Source of the DNA: DASQGA01 sp963722715
GTDB taxonomy: Bacteria > Actinomycetota > Thermoleophilia > Gaiellales > Gaiellaceae
Assembly: GCA_963722715.1 (NCBI GenBank)
Contig: CAVROA010000013.1
Coordinates: forward strand, 1-64,000
Direction of reading: 5' to 3'
Length of the DNA: 64,000 nucleotides
Shown: positions 16,158 to 25,215 of the stretch, piece by piece
How the letters are laid out: each line of letters opens with the position of its first letter
Numbering within the stretch: the stretch's first letter is position 1
Notes under the pieces: model-generated
Databases searched by the model: none
What the model was told of the DNA's origin: nothing
The model's input: the letters and a program-made list of their open reading frames with translations, nothing else
Program-made: the position numbers and the translations under genes

Positions 16158-16826
16158 CTATCCTTCGCCGGCTGCGATCAGGCCGGATTCATAGGCGAGC
16201 ACGACGGCCTGGACGCGGTCACGGAGTCCGAGCTTCATGAGAACGTGGGCCACGTGCGTCTTCACCGTCGTCTCGCTCACGAAGAGCTCGCCGGCGATCT
16301 CGGCGTTCGAAAGACCCCGAGCGATCAGCTTGAGCACCTCGAGCTCCCGGGCAGTCAGCTCCTCGAGCTTGGGCGGAAGCGTTCGGAGCGCGGAGGGAGG
16401 GCGGCGAACGAACTCCTCGATCACGCGCCGCGTCACGGACGGCGCGAGGAGGGCGTCCCCGCTCGCGACGGCTCGGATGCCGGCGACGAGCTGCTCCGGT
16501 GGCGTGTCCTTCAGCAGGAAGCCGCTCGCGCCGGCGCGAAGCGCCTCGTAGACGTACTCGTCCATGTCGAAGGTCGTCAGCATCACGACCTTCGTGTGCG
16601 TCCCGTCCCCGCCGAGAAGCCGCTTCGTCGCCTCGATCCCGTCGACCTCCGGCATGCGGACGTCCATCAGGACGACGTCGGGCTTCAGGTTCGCGGCTTC
16701 CGTCACGGCCTCCCGACCGTTCGAAGCCTCGCCCACCACCTCCATGTCCTCCTCGGCCTCGAGGATCATGCGAAACCCCGCGCGGACGAGCGCCTGATCG
16801 TCGACGATCAGGACGCCGAGGGTCAT
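16158..16826 (-). CDS. NarL/FixJ-family response regulator
   Basis: A 222-residue protein. The receiver domain (1-125) has the acidic pair in LIVDDQ, phospho-acceptor Asp in DVVLMDVRMPEVDG, a conserved Thr in VVMLTTFD and Lys in FLLKDTPP. The LuxR helix-turn-helix (about 153-218) contains LTARELEVLKLIARGLSNAE and ETTVKTHVAHVLMKLGLRDR. It overlaps the upstream histidine kinase by 4 nt (ATGA) and is its partner. The divergent ABC exporter operon is the natural target. Confidence 0.95.
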   Translation of the reverse strand: MTLGVLIVDDQALVRAGFRMILEAEEDMEVVGEASNGREAVTEAANLKPDVVLMDVRMPEVDGIEATKRLLGGDGTHTKVVMLTTFDMDEYVYEALRAGASGFLLKDTPPEQLVAGIRAVASGDALLAPSVTRRVIEEFVRRPPSALRTLPPKLEELTARELEVLKLIARGLSNAEIAGELFVSETTVKTHVAHVLMKLGLRDRVQAVVLAYESGLIAAGEG

Positions 16827-18119
16827 AGCGGGGCGAGCGGAAGCTTGGCGCGTAGCCGGTAGCCACCCTCGGCGCGTGGCCCCGCTTCGAGCTCGCCGCC
16901 GTAGACGGACACGCGCTCCCGCATGCCGACGAGCCCGTGCCCGCTGCCGTCCCCGTTGCCGGCTCCCTCGCCGTCGTCGCTGACGGTCAGCTCGATGTGA
17001 TCCTCGCCGTAGCGGACGACCACCTCGGCATGCTCGGCTCCCGCATGCTTCAGGGTGTTCGTCAGCCCTTCCTGGACGAGGCGGTAGGCGGTCAGGTCGA
17101 GGCCGACGGGCAGCTGGACGGGATCGCCCTCCACGTGGAGCTCGACCGGCAGGCCGGCCTCGCGAGCCTGCTCCACGAGCTTGCCGATGTACTCGAGACT
17201 CGGCTGTGGGGCGAGCGCAGGGGCCTCCTCGGGCCGCCGGAGCACGCCGACCATTCTGCGCATCTCCGCGAGCGCCTCGCGACCGGTCTGCTCGACAATG
17301 AGGAGGGCTTCGCGCTCGCGCTCCTGCTCAGGGCGGAGAAGTCGACGCACGGCAGAGGCCTGCACGGTCATGACGCTGACGCTGTGGCCGACGACGTCAT
17401 GGAGCTCGCGCGCGATCCTCGCACGCTCCTCGCCGACCGCGGCCCGCGCCCGCTCCTCGCGCTCACGCTCGGCGCGGGCCGCCCGCTCTCTCGCCTCGTC
17501 CGCCTCCTGGAGCTTGCTGCCGAGCGCGAACGCGATCGTCCAGACGATGCCGAAGATGATGCCGGTTGCGATGAAGCCGTCGAGGTTCTCGCTGTGGGTC
17601 CTTGAACACGACGAGGCTCTCGATAGCCAGGCGACTGCGAGTCCGGCCACAGCCAGCAGGCGATCGCGGAGCAGGCCGACGAGGAAAACCGCGGCGCAGC
17701 CCGCCAGGAACGGGACGAACGCGAACGGCACCAGTCTCGGGTCGACGAAGGTGCGTCACGACGACAGCGAGACCCACCGCGATCGGCGCGGCAAACGGGA
17801 AACTGCCGGCGGGCCCAAGAGCGGGGCGAGAATCGCCCAGATCGCAAGAATGTCGAACCAGAAGGGCCCCTCGGCCCTTCTGGAGGGGGCTTTCCACGAC
17901 CACGCCGGCGAGGCCGAGCCCGATCGCGGCCAGGATCAAGACGTCGAACCAGTAGCGGCGGGCGAGCGGCCAAAGCCTCTTCACCTCTCGAAAGTACTCC
18001 AGGAGTGCGCGTCTCGCCTCGTCCGCGAGAACGAATGGCGCCTCGTCCGCCAGGACGAGTGGCCCTCCAAAGGTCGGTCCGCAGGCAGGACGCAATCTCC
18101 GTCCTGCGCCCGATGGCAT
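16823..18119 (-). CDS. DesK/NarX-type sensor histidine kinase, N-terminus broken by several frameshifts
   Basis: The catalytic half (from about 17595 down to 16823) is intact: coiled-coil, EERARIARELHDVVGHSVSV with the phospho-His in the HisKA_3 motif, LVQEGLTNTLKHAG (N box) and GHGLVGMRERV (G box), ending AKLPLAPL. The membrane sensor is spread over three frames: VKRLWPLARRYWFDVLILAA, then EGPFWFDILAIWAILAPLL, back to AGSFPFAAPIAVGLAVVV, then VDPRLVPFAFVPFLAGCAAV, and again around ESLVVFKDP. About five indels lie between 17595 and 17880. The shortest intact product would start inside the sensor (17731). Start 18119 is a guess. Errors in the assembly or decay of the gene are both possible. 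Confidence 0.8.
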
Positions 18120-18177
18120 GCGAAACCCCGCGACCTACGCTCGCAACGTGACAACTGAATCCGAAGGAGGCACAACC

Positions 18178-19143
18178 ATGGAAGCAAGAACGAACGGGTC
18201 GAAAGGGGGAACCGCCTACGTCGTCGAGACCTCCGGTCTCACGAAGCGTTTCGGTGACCGCGTTGCCGTCGACGACGTCGAGCTCCGCGTTCCCCGCGGC
18301 AGCGCGTTCGGCTACCTGGGCCCGAATGGAGCCGGCAAGACGACGCTGATCAGGATGCTGCTCGGCCTGACAGACGCCTCGGCCGGGACGATGCGGCTGC
18401 TGGGCCGGCCAGTGCCCGCCGCGCGCGCAGAAGCGCTCGCTCGTGTCGGCGCGATCGTCGAGGAGCCCCGCTTCCATAGGCATTTGACGGGGCGGGAGAA
18501 TCTTCAGGTAATCGCGGCCGCACGCGAGCCGGAAGCACACACTCGCATCGACGGCGCACTCGCCCGCGTCGGCCTCGCGGAGCGGGCGGACGAGCGTGTG
18601 AAGCGCTATTCGCTCGGGATGCGGCAGCGACTCGGCGTCGCGCGGAGCCTGCTTGCGGATCCCGAGCTGCTCATCTTGGACGAGCCGACGAATGGGCTCG
18701 ACCCTGCCGGGATTCACGAGTTCCGCGCCATGATTCGCGGCTTCGTGGCCGAGGGCCGGACCGTGCTGCTCTCGTCCCATCTGCTCGACGAGGTCGAGAA
18801 GATCTGTGACGAGGTCGCCATTGTCGACCGAGGGCGGGTCGTCGTGCAGGGTCCGATCGCCGAGTTGGCCAGGGAGGGGCGGCAGACGATTCTCGTCGCG
18901 ACGAGCGACGACATGCGGGCCTTCCCGATCCTGGCCGGCCATCGCGCGGTCGAATCCGTGGCCTCGGATGCCAACGGGATCCGCGTCAAGCTCTCCGACG
19001 CATCAGACGCCGAGCCCGCGGCCGACGACCTGAGTCGCCTCATCGTCCTCGAAGGCCTTGCGATCCGCCGTTTCGAGCCGGCACGGGTGTCGCTCGAGCA
19101 GCGGTTCCTGGAGATCACATCCCGATTGGAGGAAGCAGCATGA
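18178..19143 (+). CDS. ABC transporter ATP-binding protein (ABC-2 exporter type)
   Basis: A 321-residue protein from ATG 18178 (AAGGAGG upstream). It has Walker A GPNGAGKT (48-55), signature YSLGMRQR (144-151), Walker B ELLILDEPTNGLDP (163-176) and the H-loop in LLSSHLLDEVEKI. The ~90-residue C-terminal extension is typical of drug/bacteriocin/lantibiotic exporter ATPases. It is coupled to the permease by an ATGA overlap. It is divergent from the two-component system, which suggests stress- or antibiotic-responsive control. Confidence 0.95.
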   Translation: MEARTNGSKGGTAYVVETSGLTKRFGDRVAVDDVELRVPRGSAFGYLGPNGAGKTTLIRMLLGLTDASAGTMRLLGRPVPAARAEALARVGAIVEEPRFHRHLTGRENLQVIAAAREPEAHTRIDGALARVGLAERADERVKRYSLGMRQRLGVARSLLADPELLILDEPTNGLDPAGIHEFRAMIRGFVAEGRTVLLSSHLLDEVEKICDEVAIVDRGRVVVQGPIAELAREGRQTILVATSDDMRAFPILAGHRAVESVASDANGIRVKLSDASDAEPAADDLSRLIVLEGLAIRRFEPARVSLEQRFLEITSRLEEAA

Positions 19144-19961
19144 ACGCCACCACCGTCCCCGTAGAGCTCCCTCGCATCCGCACAACGTCCCGCTGGTCGC
19201 CGAGGCTTGTGCGCGCCGAGCTTCTCAAGCTGCGAAAGCGCCGCGGACTCGTGGGCGCAACCCTTGCGCTCACGATCGCCCCGATGATCGTGGCCTACAT
19301 CGTGCTCGTAGCCCTGCACGCCGCGGATCCGGCCAAGCACGGCCCCGCGGGCGGAATCGAGAACTTCACAGGTTCCGTCAACTTGCTCGGCTCCCTCACG
19401 ATCGTTGCGGCGATTCTGGTCGGTGCTACTGCTGGAACCGGCGATCTCGGAGCGGGTGTATTCCGGGAGCTGGTTGTCACCGGAAGGTCACGGCTGGCGC
19501 TCTTCGCCGCACGAGTGCCCGCGGGCCTCGGCTTCGTGCTCGCGGCTGTCGGCCTGTCCTTCGTGTTCACCTTCGTGGCGTCGACCCTGCTGGCGGGCTC
19601 GCTCGAGGGTCCCGGGGCACAGCTGGTCGCCGAGTCGGCGGGATGGCTTGCACTCGAAGCGGCGCTCTGCTTCGTGATCGCCCTGGGCGTCTCGTCACTC
19701 GTCGGCTCTCGCGGGACGTCGATCGGCATTCTCCTCGGCTTTCAGCTCGTGGCGATGCCGCTTCTGCTCGAATTCGGGGCGCTCGGCGTCCTGCGGGAAG
19801 GCCTGGTCTCAGCGGCGATCGAACGGTTCGAGCCCGGCTCGGTCCTGGGCCACCCCCCGACCGTCTCCATGTCGGCTGCGGCCGCCGTCGTGACTGTTGT
19901 GGCCTGGACGCTCGTGCCATTCGCCCTCGGCGCCTGGCGGACGTGCACCAGGGACGCCTGA
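19140..19961 (+). CDS. ABC-2 type permease
   Basis: A 273-residue protein with six predicted hydrophobic segments (e.g. LALTIAPMIVAYIVLVALHA, LLGSLTIVAAILVGATAGTG, GFVLAAVGLSFVFTFVASTL, TVVAWTLVPFALGAW). Its N-terminal LVRAELLKLRKRRGL is characteristic of ABC-2 permeases. It pairs with the upstream ATPase to form an exporter; the substrate is unknown. A perfect hairpin follows. Confidence 0.9.
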   Translation: MNATTVPVELPRIRTTSRWSPRLVRAELLKLRKRRGLVGATLALTIAPMIVAYIVLVALHAADPAKHGPAGGIENFTGSVNLLGSLTIVAAILVGATAGTGDLGAGVFRELVVTGRSRLALFAARVPAGLGFVLAAVGLSFVFTFVASTLLAGSLEGPGAQLVAESAGWLALEAALCFVIALGVSSLVGSRGTSIGILLGFQLVAMPLLLEFGALGVLREGLVSAAIERFEPGSVLGHPPTVSMSAAAAVVTVVAWTLVPFALGAWRTCTRDA

Positions 19962-19997
19962 AGGAAAGACTCTCGGCGCGAGCGCCAAGGCAACCAG

Positions 19998-20030
19998 GCT
20001 GGGGTGGGACTGAAGCGGTCCCACCCCAGC
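19998..20030 (+). terminator. Perfect 13-bp hairpin terminator
   Basis: GCTGGGGTGGGAC (19998-20010) and GTCCCACCCCAGC (20018-20030) pair perfectly around a 7-nt loop, 37 nt after the permease stop. No U-tract follows, as is common in high-GC actinobacteria. Confidence 0.75.
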
Positions 20031-20196
20031 TGCGCGCCAGGCTCCGACTTACGACGCTTTTGCAGCGCCCTTGACGCTGACCGTCGACCCGAGAGAGACA
20101 GACGCGAGGCCGCCCTCGGGGACGGGCCAACGAGCGGCTCGCGACTGGTCTTTTGGGGGGCGAGGAGGGCGTCCGGGCGCAGGATGATCTGCAAGC

Positions 20197-20835
20197 GTGA
20201 AGCCCGTCCTGACCGTCCTCGCCTTCGGTGCGCTCTTCGTCGGGGTTGTGTTCGTCGGAGGCCGTTTGCTCGGCGTCTGGGAAGAGGTACGGCAGCCTCA
20301 CGTGCCGACACCGCCACCCAGCGCCGCGCCCGTGACGACAACCCTCGACGAGGAGGCCGTCGACGTGGCGGCGCCGACGAGCAGCGAAAGAGCGGCGCGG
20401 GCGAAGCGGAAGAAGGACAGGGCGCGCTGGGTACGGGAAGCCAATGCTCTCTGCACCAGCGCCGCCCGGGAAGCGCGCGTGCTCGCGCGCGAGTACGAGA
20501 ACCCGAGCGGTTTCGACGAGGTGCTCGCTCTCGGGGAGGAAACGCTCGCGGGGGAACGGCGGTTTCTGGATCAGCTAGCGGCGTTGAAACGACCCTCGTC
20601 CGAACGGCGCTCGATCCGGGAAATGCTTGCGATCTACGAAGCCCATCACCAATTCTTCCGGAGAACCATCGCGGCTCTACGAAGAGACGACACGGCGGCG
20701 GCCCTCCGGGCGGGATTCCGCGCGCAGGAGTTGATCGAGGATGCCGAGGACATGCTGGCCTTTCTTGGGGCAAGGAAATGCACTGCGAGCGAGGACCGTC
20801 GAGGATCGACCCTGGGGGTCGTGTCGACCGGCTAG
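20197..20835 (+). CDS. Membrane-anchored hypothetical protein
   Basis: A 212-residue protein from GTG 20197. One N-terminal membrane helix (LTVLAFGALFVGVVFVGGRL) acts as an anchor. A Pro/Thr-rich stretch (HVPTPPPSAAPVTTT) and a basic segment (RAARAKRKKDRARW) lead to a mainly helical domain with Cys in NALCTSAAREARVLAREY and in ARKCTASED. The helical domain probably lies outside the membrane. I recognise no family. It precedes the Hcp-like gene on the same strand by 115 bp, which may or may not be meaningful. Confidence 0.65.
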   Translation: MKPVLTVLAFGALFVGVVFVGGRLLGVWEEVRQPHVPTPPPSAAPVTTTLDEEAVDVAAPTSSERAARAKRKKDRARWVREANALCTSAAREARVLAREYENPSGFDEVLALGEETLAGERRFLDQLAALKRPSSERRSIREMLAIYEAHHQFFRRTIAALRRDDTAAALRAGFRAQELIEDAEDMLAFLGARKCTASEDRRGSTLGVVSTG

Positions 20836-20950
20836 AAACGGGCTCGGATACTCGAGAGCCGACCGGCGGCCACCAGCCGGTGCCTTGTGAAGGTGTTAAG
20901 GTCGATTCTCAGCGGACGCAGTGTTTGCCTCGCTGGAGAATTCTGAATTC

Positions 20951-21439
20951 ATGGCCCAAGTCGACTACTTCCTGAAGATCGACGGCGTCCAGGGGGAGTC
21001 CGTGGACTCCAAGCACAAGGGCGAGATCGAGCTCGAGTCGTTCAGCTGGGGCGAGACGAGCTCAGGTGGCCAGGGCGCCGGCGGTGGGGGTGGAGCCGGG
21101 AAGGTCTCGATTCAGGATTTTCACTTCGTCATGAAGCTGAACAAGGCTTCACCCAAGCTCCTACTTGCCTGCGCGACCGGGCAGCATCTAAAGCAGGCCG
21201 TCCTCACCGGACGGAAGGCCGGCAAGGCACAGCAGGAGTTCCTTGTCTACAAGTTCACCGACCTGATCATCTCCTCCTACCAGACAAGCGCCTCCGCGCA
21301 GGACTCGCAAGGGCCGCTTGACCAGGTCTCCTTCGGCTTCGCCAGGATCGAGGTCGAGTACCGGGCTCAGAAGCCGGATGGGTCGCTGGACGCGCCCATC
21401 AAGGCCGGCTGGGACGTCAAGGCCAACAAGAAGGTCTAG
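20951..21439 (+). CDS. Hcp-family (type VI secretion tube-like) protein
   Basis: A 162-residue protein from ATG 20951 (GGAGAA upstream). It begins AQVDYFLKIDGVQGESVDSK and KGEIELESFSWGET, contains SIQDFHFVMKLNKASPKLLL and ends KPDGSLDAPIKAGWDVKANK, the fold of Hcp ring-forming tube proteins. A glycine-rich loop (SSGGQGAGGGGGAG) is inserted after the ESFSWGET segment. Type VI systems proper are absent from Actinomycetota, and no TssB/C, TssK, VgrG or ClpV is in the window. The protein may instead be secreted, part of a minimal tube, or an effector carrier. Two gp19-like tube genes lie 1-2 kb downstream on the other strand. Confidence 0.85.
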   Translation: MAQVDYFLKIDGVQGESVDSKHKGEIELESFSWGETSSGGQGAGGGGGAGKVSIQDFHFVMKLNKASPKLLLACATGQHLKQAVLTGRKAGKAQQEFLVYKFTDLIISSYQTSASAQDSQGPLDQVSFGFARIEVEYRAQKPDGSLDAPIKAGWDVKANKKV

Positions 21440-21649
21440 CCTGGAGGGGGCCGGCGCGCCGGAGAGCTTCTTCGGGCGACCGCCGATGGACGCGCTGGAC
21501 GTCGACGAACGCAGGAGCCCACAGGAACTGCGTTGTTTGCTCATAGTCGAGCCGCAGCCCGTTGTCGGCGTCCATGGTCTCCGTGGGCGAGTATCCCCGC
21601 GGGGCGGACGGTCAAGCGATCGAAGCGGCGGCGGCGCTAAACCTCGTGC

Positions 21650-21862
21650 TCAGTAACGTCCGGTCTGCCTTCCGCGGCCGTGCTGTCGGTGGTTGGCGAG
21701 ACAGTCAGGGCAGATCCCGTGCGTGAAAACTAGGGAGGGATCGTTGCGTAAGAACCCGTGGACGATCTTTTCGGCTAGCCACGTCTCCCCGACCTCGTAT
21801 CGCCTGCACCACGCGCAGCGCACGATCAGCACTTGATCCGTTTGTTCGGCCGGCACTGCCAT
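21650..21862 (-). CDS. Small CxxC zinc-ribbon-like protein
   Basis: A 70-residue protein with CAWC and HGICPDC separated by about 30 residues, which can bind one zinc. The HGICPDC block also occurs at the end of some actinobacterial sensor proteins. It could be a regulator or chaperone-like small protein. The 210 bp between it and the Hcp gene contain no other feature that can be supported. Confidence 0.55.
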   Translation of the reverse strand: MAVPAEQTDQVLIVRCAWCRRYEVGETWLAEKIVHGFLRNDPSLVFTHGICPDCLANHRQHGRGRQTGRY

Positions 21863-21927
21863 AGCGACCTAGATGATCACTGAGAGCGCACGGGAGTTCA
21901 AGAGCACCCGCGGTAGTCGATCCTCGT

Positions 21928-22302
21928 CTACGCGCGAGCCTTCTCTTCCCAGTACTGGTTGAGGGAGCCCTGCACTTTCACGAACCAGACGATTGCCGGG
22001 ATGATCAGGATTCCGCCTGGAAAGAGCCACAGACCCGTCCAGCCAGTGACCGGCGGCTCTCGCCCGTCGTACATCTTCCCGATCTCCGACGGGATCACGA
22101 AGGCGCTGACCGGGGTGATCAGGATCCAGATGACCAGGCCGAGTACGCCGCCGAGACCCTCGCCGCTGTGCTGCCTGATCTCCTCGTGTGTCTTGAAGGC
22201 CCAGTACCAGCTGTAGAAACCCAGCGTGACGATGAACAGGAGAATCCCGAACCCGATCCCACGCGGCTGGCCAAGAGGGCCTGGGTTGCGATTCGTGCTC
22301 AT
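21928..22302 (-). CDS. DUF4234 membrane protein
   Basis: A 124-residue protein from ATG 22302 with four hydrophobic stretches. GFGILLFIVTLGFYSWYWAF and KTHEEIRQHSGEGLGGVLGL are the signature of DUF4234, and PPVTGWTGLWLFPGGILIIP and VKVQGSLNQYWEEKA complete it. It is an integral membrane protein of unknown role. It lies between the Hcp-like and gp19-like genes. Confidence 0.8.
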   Translation of the reverse strand: MSTNRNPGPLGQPRGIGFGILLFIVTLGFYSWYWAFKTHEEIRQHSGEGLGGVLGLVIWILITPVSAFVIPSEIGKMYDGREPPVTGWTGLWLFPGGILIIPAIVWFVKVQGSLNQYWEEKARA

Positions 22303-22425
22303 TCGATGCCTTCTCCTTGCTCTGGCTGCAACGCGAACTTCGCGCCGCGCGCCCCGGCACCTTCGACCAGGACGGCAGCCGCGAAGAACGAGGGTCGAGC
22401 CTTCTCCTACGGTTGCAGGACGTCG

Positions 22426-22878
22426 CTACTCGAGCTCGAGCCGCTCATACGCGAGCGTGATCTCCTCCATTGCGACGTCGCAACCCTGCGCGTTGAAGGG
22501 GCCGCTGACGTGCTTGACGATGCGTGCGTTCATGAGCCTCCACGCCATCACGACCGCCGAGTGGTCCTCGTTCATGAGCTGGATGGTGACCGTGCGATAG
22601 GCGGCCTGATCGCCGTTTCGGATCTGGTCGATCCACTGGTAGAGGTCGAGAGAGCCGATGATCCCGCGCTTGAGCGTGACGTCGCTCACACGTGCGAGGC
22701 CGGTGAGTTTTCGCACCTCGTTGGCTCTCTCGTTGCCGTTGCGGTACACGAGCTCGTCGACGCTCATGCCGATGGGGCCGCATTCCTGGAAGCCGGCCCG
22801 GGGTCCTTCGGTTTCGCCCGTCCCGATATCGACGAGGAAGTTGAACTGTGCGTAGGGACGGTCGCGCTGGACGGCCAT
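22426..22878 (-). CDS. gp19-like contractile-tail tube protein
   Basis: A 150-residue protein from ATG 22878 (AAGGAGG upstream). AVQRDRPYAQFNFLVDIGTG at the start, a central FQECGPIGMSVDELVYRNGN, VTLKRGIIGSLDLYQWIDQI and QLMNEDHSAVVMAWRLMNAR are the hallmarks of the T4 gp19 family (phage and extracellular-injection tube proteins). The C-terminus VAMEEITLAYERLEL is also standard. Such proteins stack as hexameric rings to make the inner tube of phage tails, pyocins and eCIS particles. It is coupled to the upstream tube gene (TGA and ATG are 1 nt apart). Confidence 0.88.
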   Translation of the reverse strand: MAVQRDRPYAQFNFLVDIGTGETEGPRAGFQECGPIGMSVDELVYRNGNERANEVRKLTGLARVSDVTLKRGIIGSLDLYQWIDQIRNGDQAAYRTVTIQLMNEDHSAVVMAWRLMNARIVKHVSGPFNAQGCDVAMEEITLAYERLELE

Positions 22879-22879
22879 C

Positions 22880-23344
22880 TCAGCCTCCTTGTGTAGTGGT
22901 GCGGGAACGGGACCGGCGGGCTGGTTGCCGCGGGGGCCGGGCCTGCCAGACGAGATCGTCGAAGGCGAGCTCGAGCTCCTCGAAGGCGATGCTGCTCTCG
23001 CGCGCATCGAAGGCCGGGCCGGACCAGCGGCGCGGCCAGGCCTTGACCAGCCGCCACGAGTTGGCGATCCGGCCGCCCGGGCCCTCGAGCTGGTGGATGG
23101 TCACATCCCGCCGGTCCTCCGTTCCGTCGAGGATGCGCCTGCGCCAGTCGTAGAGCTCCGTCGAGCGCGTCAGCGCCCTCCGCAGAACGACGGTCTCGAA
23201 GCGGTGGCCGCGCTCCGCGAGTGGTGCGGCGAGGTCGGTCTCGGACGTGAGGCGGGTGACCTCGCAAAAACCAAGCTCTTGCTTTCCGATCAGCACGCGG
23301 AAGTGGCTCGTTCCAAGCAGCTGCTCGAGCTCGGGTTCGGGCAT
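22880..23344 (-). CDS. Second gp19-like tail-tube protein
   Basis: About 154 residues from ATG 23344 (weak RBS; the frame is open further upstream). HFRVLIGKQELGFCEVTRLT, FETVVLRRALTRSTELYDWR, DVTIHQLEGPGGRIANSWRL and SSIAFEELELAFDDLVW follow the gp19 pattern, but the protein is divergent from the next one. The C-terminal tail is Arg/Pro-rich (RPPRQPARRSRSR). Two different tube proteins occur in many eCIS loci. Neither sheath nor baseplate is nearby. Confidence 0.8.
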   Translation of the reverse strand: MPEPELEQLLGTSHFRVLIGKQELGFCEVTRLTSETDLAAPLAERGHRFETVVLRRALTRSTELYDWRRRILDGTEDRRDVTIHQLEGPGGRIANSWRLVKAWPRRWSGPAFDARESSIAFEELELAFDDLVWQARPPRQPARRSRSRTTTQGG

Positions 23345-23467
23345 GCCCTGGACGCTACTGCGGGACCGCGCGATCGTCCAACTCGCACGAGCGGCGGCGA
23401 AGCGCGACACCTCGTCGTCCGGGGTCCGCCCTGTCGTAGACTCGCTCGTGAGGGTAGGACAGCCGTC

Positions 23468-24736
23468 ATGACCCAGGAATCTCCGCTCAGCTCGCCGGCA
23501 ATCGGCACCGCGACGAACGACCTCATCGAGGAATGTGCGGTTGAGCGCCGGTCCGCGTTCCCGCCCGCGCCGCCGAAGCAGCCCCCATTTGCGCTCGCCT
23601 TCTCGGGCGGCGGCTTTCGGGCAACGCTCAGCGCCCTCGGGGTTCTACGCTTCATGGCCGACGCCGGCCTGCTCGCTCAGGTTCGCTGGGTCTCGTCCGT
23701 CTCGGGCGGCTCGGTCGCTAACGGCCTCTTCGCGCACGCCTACCAGGAGGTCGAGAGGGCGGGCTTCACCCCCGCGGCCGTGGACGAGCACGTCGTCACA
23801 CCGCTCCTGGACAAGATCAGCCGGACCTCGCTCGAGTCGACGCTCATTCGCGACATCTGGCGGATCATCGGCTCGAAGACGCGCACGAATCTCCTCGCGG
23901 ACCAGTTCGACGAGTGGTTCTTTCATGGCCTGCACCTCAAGGACCTGTCTGCGAGCTGCCGCTTCATCTTCAACGCATCGAACCTGACGACCGGAGTCCG
24001 CTTCGGCCTCGAACGGGACCTCATCGGCGACTGGGTGATGGGTCGCATCGAGACACCGGCCGACTTTCGCCTGGCGAACGCGGTCGCCGCCTCGGCGGCT
24101 TTCCCCGGCGGTCTCGCCCCGCTTGTCCTGGACGACCTCGATTTCCCGTGCGCGAACGGCCGGACGGCCAAGCTTCTCGACGGCGGTGCCTACGACAATC
24201 TCGGACTCCAGCCGCTCGACAACCTGAACGACGAAGACCGGCCCGAGGAGCTCCGCAGCGCCTGTCTCGTGGCTCTCAACGCCGGCGGGGTCTTCCGGAC
24301 AGGTACATACGGTCGGATTCCCCTCGTCCGTGATCTGATGCGGACCAACTCGCTCCTCTACCGCCAGACGATTGCGCTGCGCATGCGCACCATGGTCGAG
24401 CGCTTCCAGGCCTGGGAGCAGGCACCCGAGGGCGCCAAGCCACGCTGGGCTCGCCGCGGCGTTCTGTTCGGCCTCGCTACCACCCTCGACGAGGGCCTGG
24501 CGAAAGAGTGGCGGGCGCAAAACCCGGAGTGGCCCGGCAAGGAAACCCCGGGGGAGCAAGACGCCGAGCGTCGGCGCCTGGCGCTCACCAAAACGTCGTT
24601 CGAGCTCTTCCCGTTCGAGCTCTGTAGCGCCCTCATGCGCCGGGGCTGGTGGCTCGCCGGGGCAACGCTCTCTGCCTACCACTCGGAGCTACTCGGTGAG
24701 CTCCCGACCTGGAGCCCGCCGCCACAACCCTCATGA
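23468..24736 (+). CDS. Patatin-like phospholipase
   Basis: A 422-residue protein from ATG 23468. It has the oxyanion loop GGGFRA (47-52), the nucleophile elbow VSSVSGGSVANG with Ser82, and the dyad Asp238 in LLDGGAYDNLG. It has no signal peptide or membrane helix. Members hydrolyse phospholipids and are used as lipases, as toxin effectors and in CBASS-type defence. It is the first gene of a coupled set (patatin, unknown, MBL) and lies head-to-head with the two tube genes, about 120 bp between starts. An effector role with the tube proteins is inferred from position. Confidence 0.9.
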   Translation: MTQESPLSSPAIGTATNDLIEECAVERRSAFPPAPPKQPPFALAFSGGGFRATLSALGVLRFMADAGLLAQVRWVSSVSGGSVANGLFAHAYQEVERAGFTPAAVDEHVVTPLLDKISRTSLESTLIRDIWRIIGSKTRTNLLADQFDEWFFHGLHLKDLSASCRFIFNASNLTTGVRFGLERDLIGDWVMGRIETPADFRLANAVAASAAFPGGLAPLVLDDLDFPCANGRTAKLLDGGAYDNLGLQPLDNLNDEDRPEELRSACLVALNAGGVFRTGTYGRIPLVRDLMRTNSLLYRQTIALRMRTMVERFQAWEQAPEGAKPRWARRGVLFGLATTLDEGLAKEWRAQNPEWPGKETPGEQDAERRRLALTKTSFELFPFELCSALMRRGWWLAGATLSAYHSELLGELPTWSPPPQPS

Positions 24737-25215
24737 CCAAGCCGGGGATGAAGGTGTGGCAACCCGAGGGCCTCGACCTACCAGGCGCCACGCTGAAGAC
24801 AATTAGCTACGTGGTCGTCGACGAGGTCGTCGAGAACGCGGCCCGGCTATCGGTGTCCGCCTGGCCCAGCGTCGACGAAGCGGGACGTCTTCGCTTCGAG
24901 GGCGGTGAGCGGCCTCGCTCCGTCCCCGCCGACCTCAGGCTACTTCGAAACTTCGTGAGGTCGAACCGGGCCGGTGGCGGCCGCCCTTCCCAGCTCCGCA
25001 TGGGAACCGTTCTTGCCGTGCGAGTCGACAAGTCGGTCCTGCCCGAACCGGAGAGCAACGAGGAGATGCGGGAGCACGCAAGCTCAAAGCCCCGCCGCCC
25101 GGACGAGTGGATGGAGCCGCCCGTGTACGACATCACGGGAGCGGCGCGCGACAAGGCGAAGGAGGCCTTCTATGCGGCGGTTGCGCCGACGGTGAAGGTC
25201 GGAAGGCGCGCGTGA
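24733..25215 (+). CDS. Unknown protein between patatin and MBL genes
   Basis: A 160-residue soluble protein from ATG 24733 (ATGA overlap with patatin, GTGA overlap with the next gene). It starts with KPGMKVWQPEGLDLPGATLK and has a beta-rich first half (TISYVVVDEVVENAARLSVS, LRMGTVLAVRVDKSV), a Pro/Glu-rich middle, and a basic Ala-rich end (DKAKEAFYAAVAPTVKVGRR). I do not recognise it. Strict coupling suggests it works with both neighbours, possibly as an adaptor or immunity protein. Confidence 0.7.
   Translation: MTKPGMKVWQPEGLDLPGATLKTISYVVVDEVVENAARLSVSAWPSVDEAGRLRFEGGERPRSVPADLRLLRNFVRSNRAGGGRPSQLRMGTVLAVRVDKSVLPEPESNEEMREHASSKPRRPDEWMEPPVYDITGAARDKAKEAFYAAVAPTVKVGRRA

Noticed and set aside
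19962..20196. Possible small minus-strand gene ending in ...STVSVKGAAKAS
   Set aside because: It has a stop but no start codon or RBS in a sensible place and no recognised family.
20951..21439. A type VI secretion system
   Set aside because: Hcp-like protein only; no TssB/C, TssK, TssM, VgrG or ClpV, and true T6SS is not expected in this phylum.
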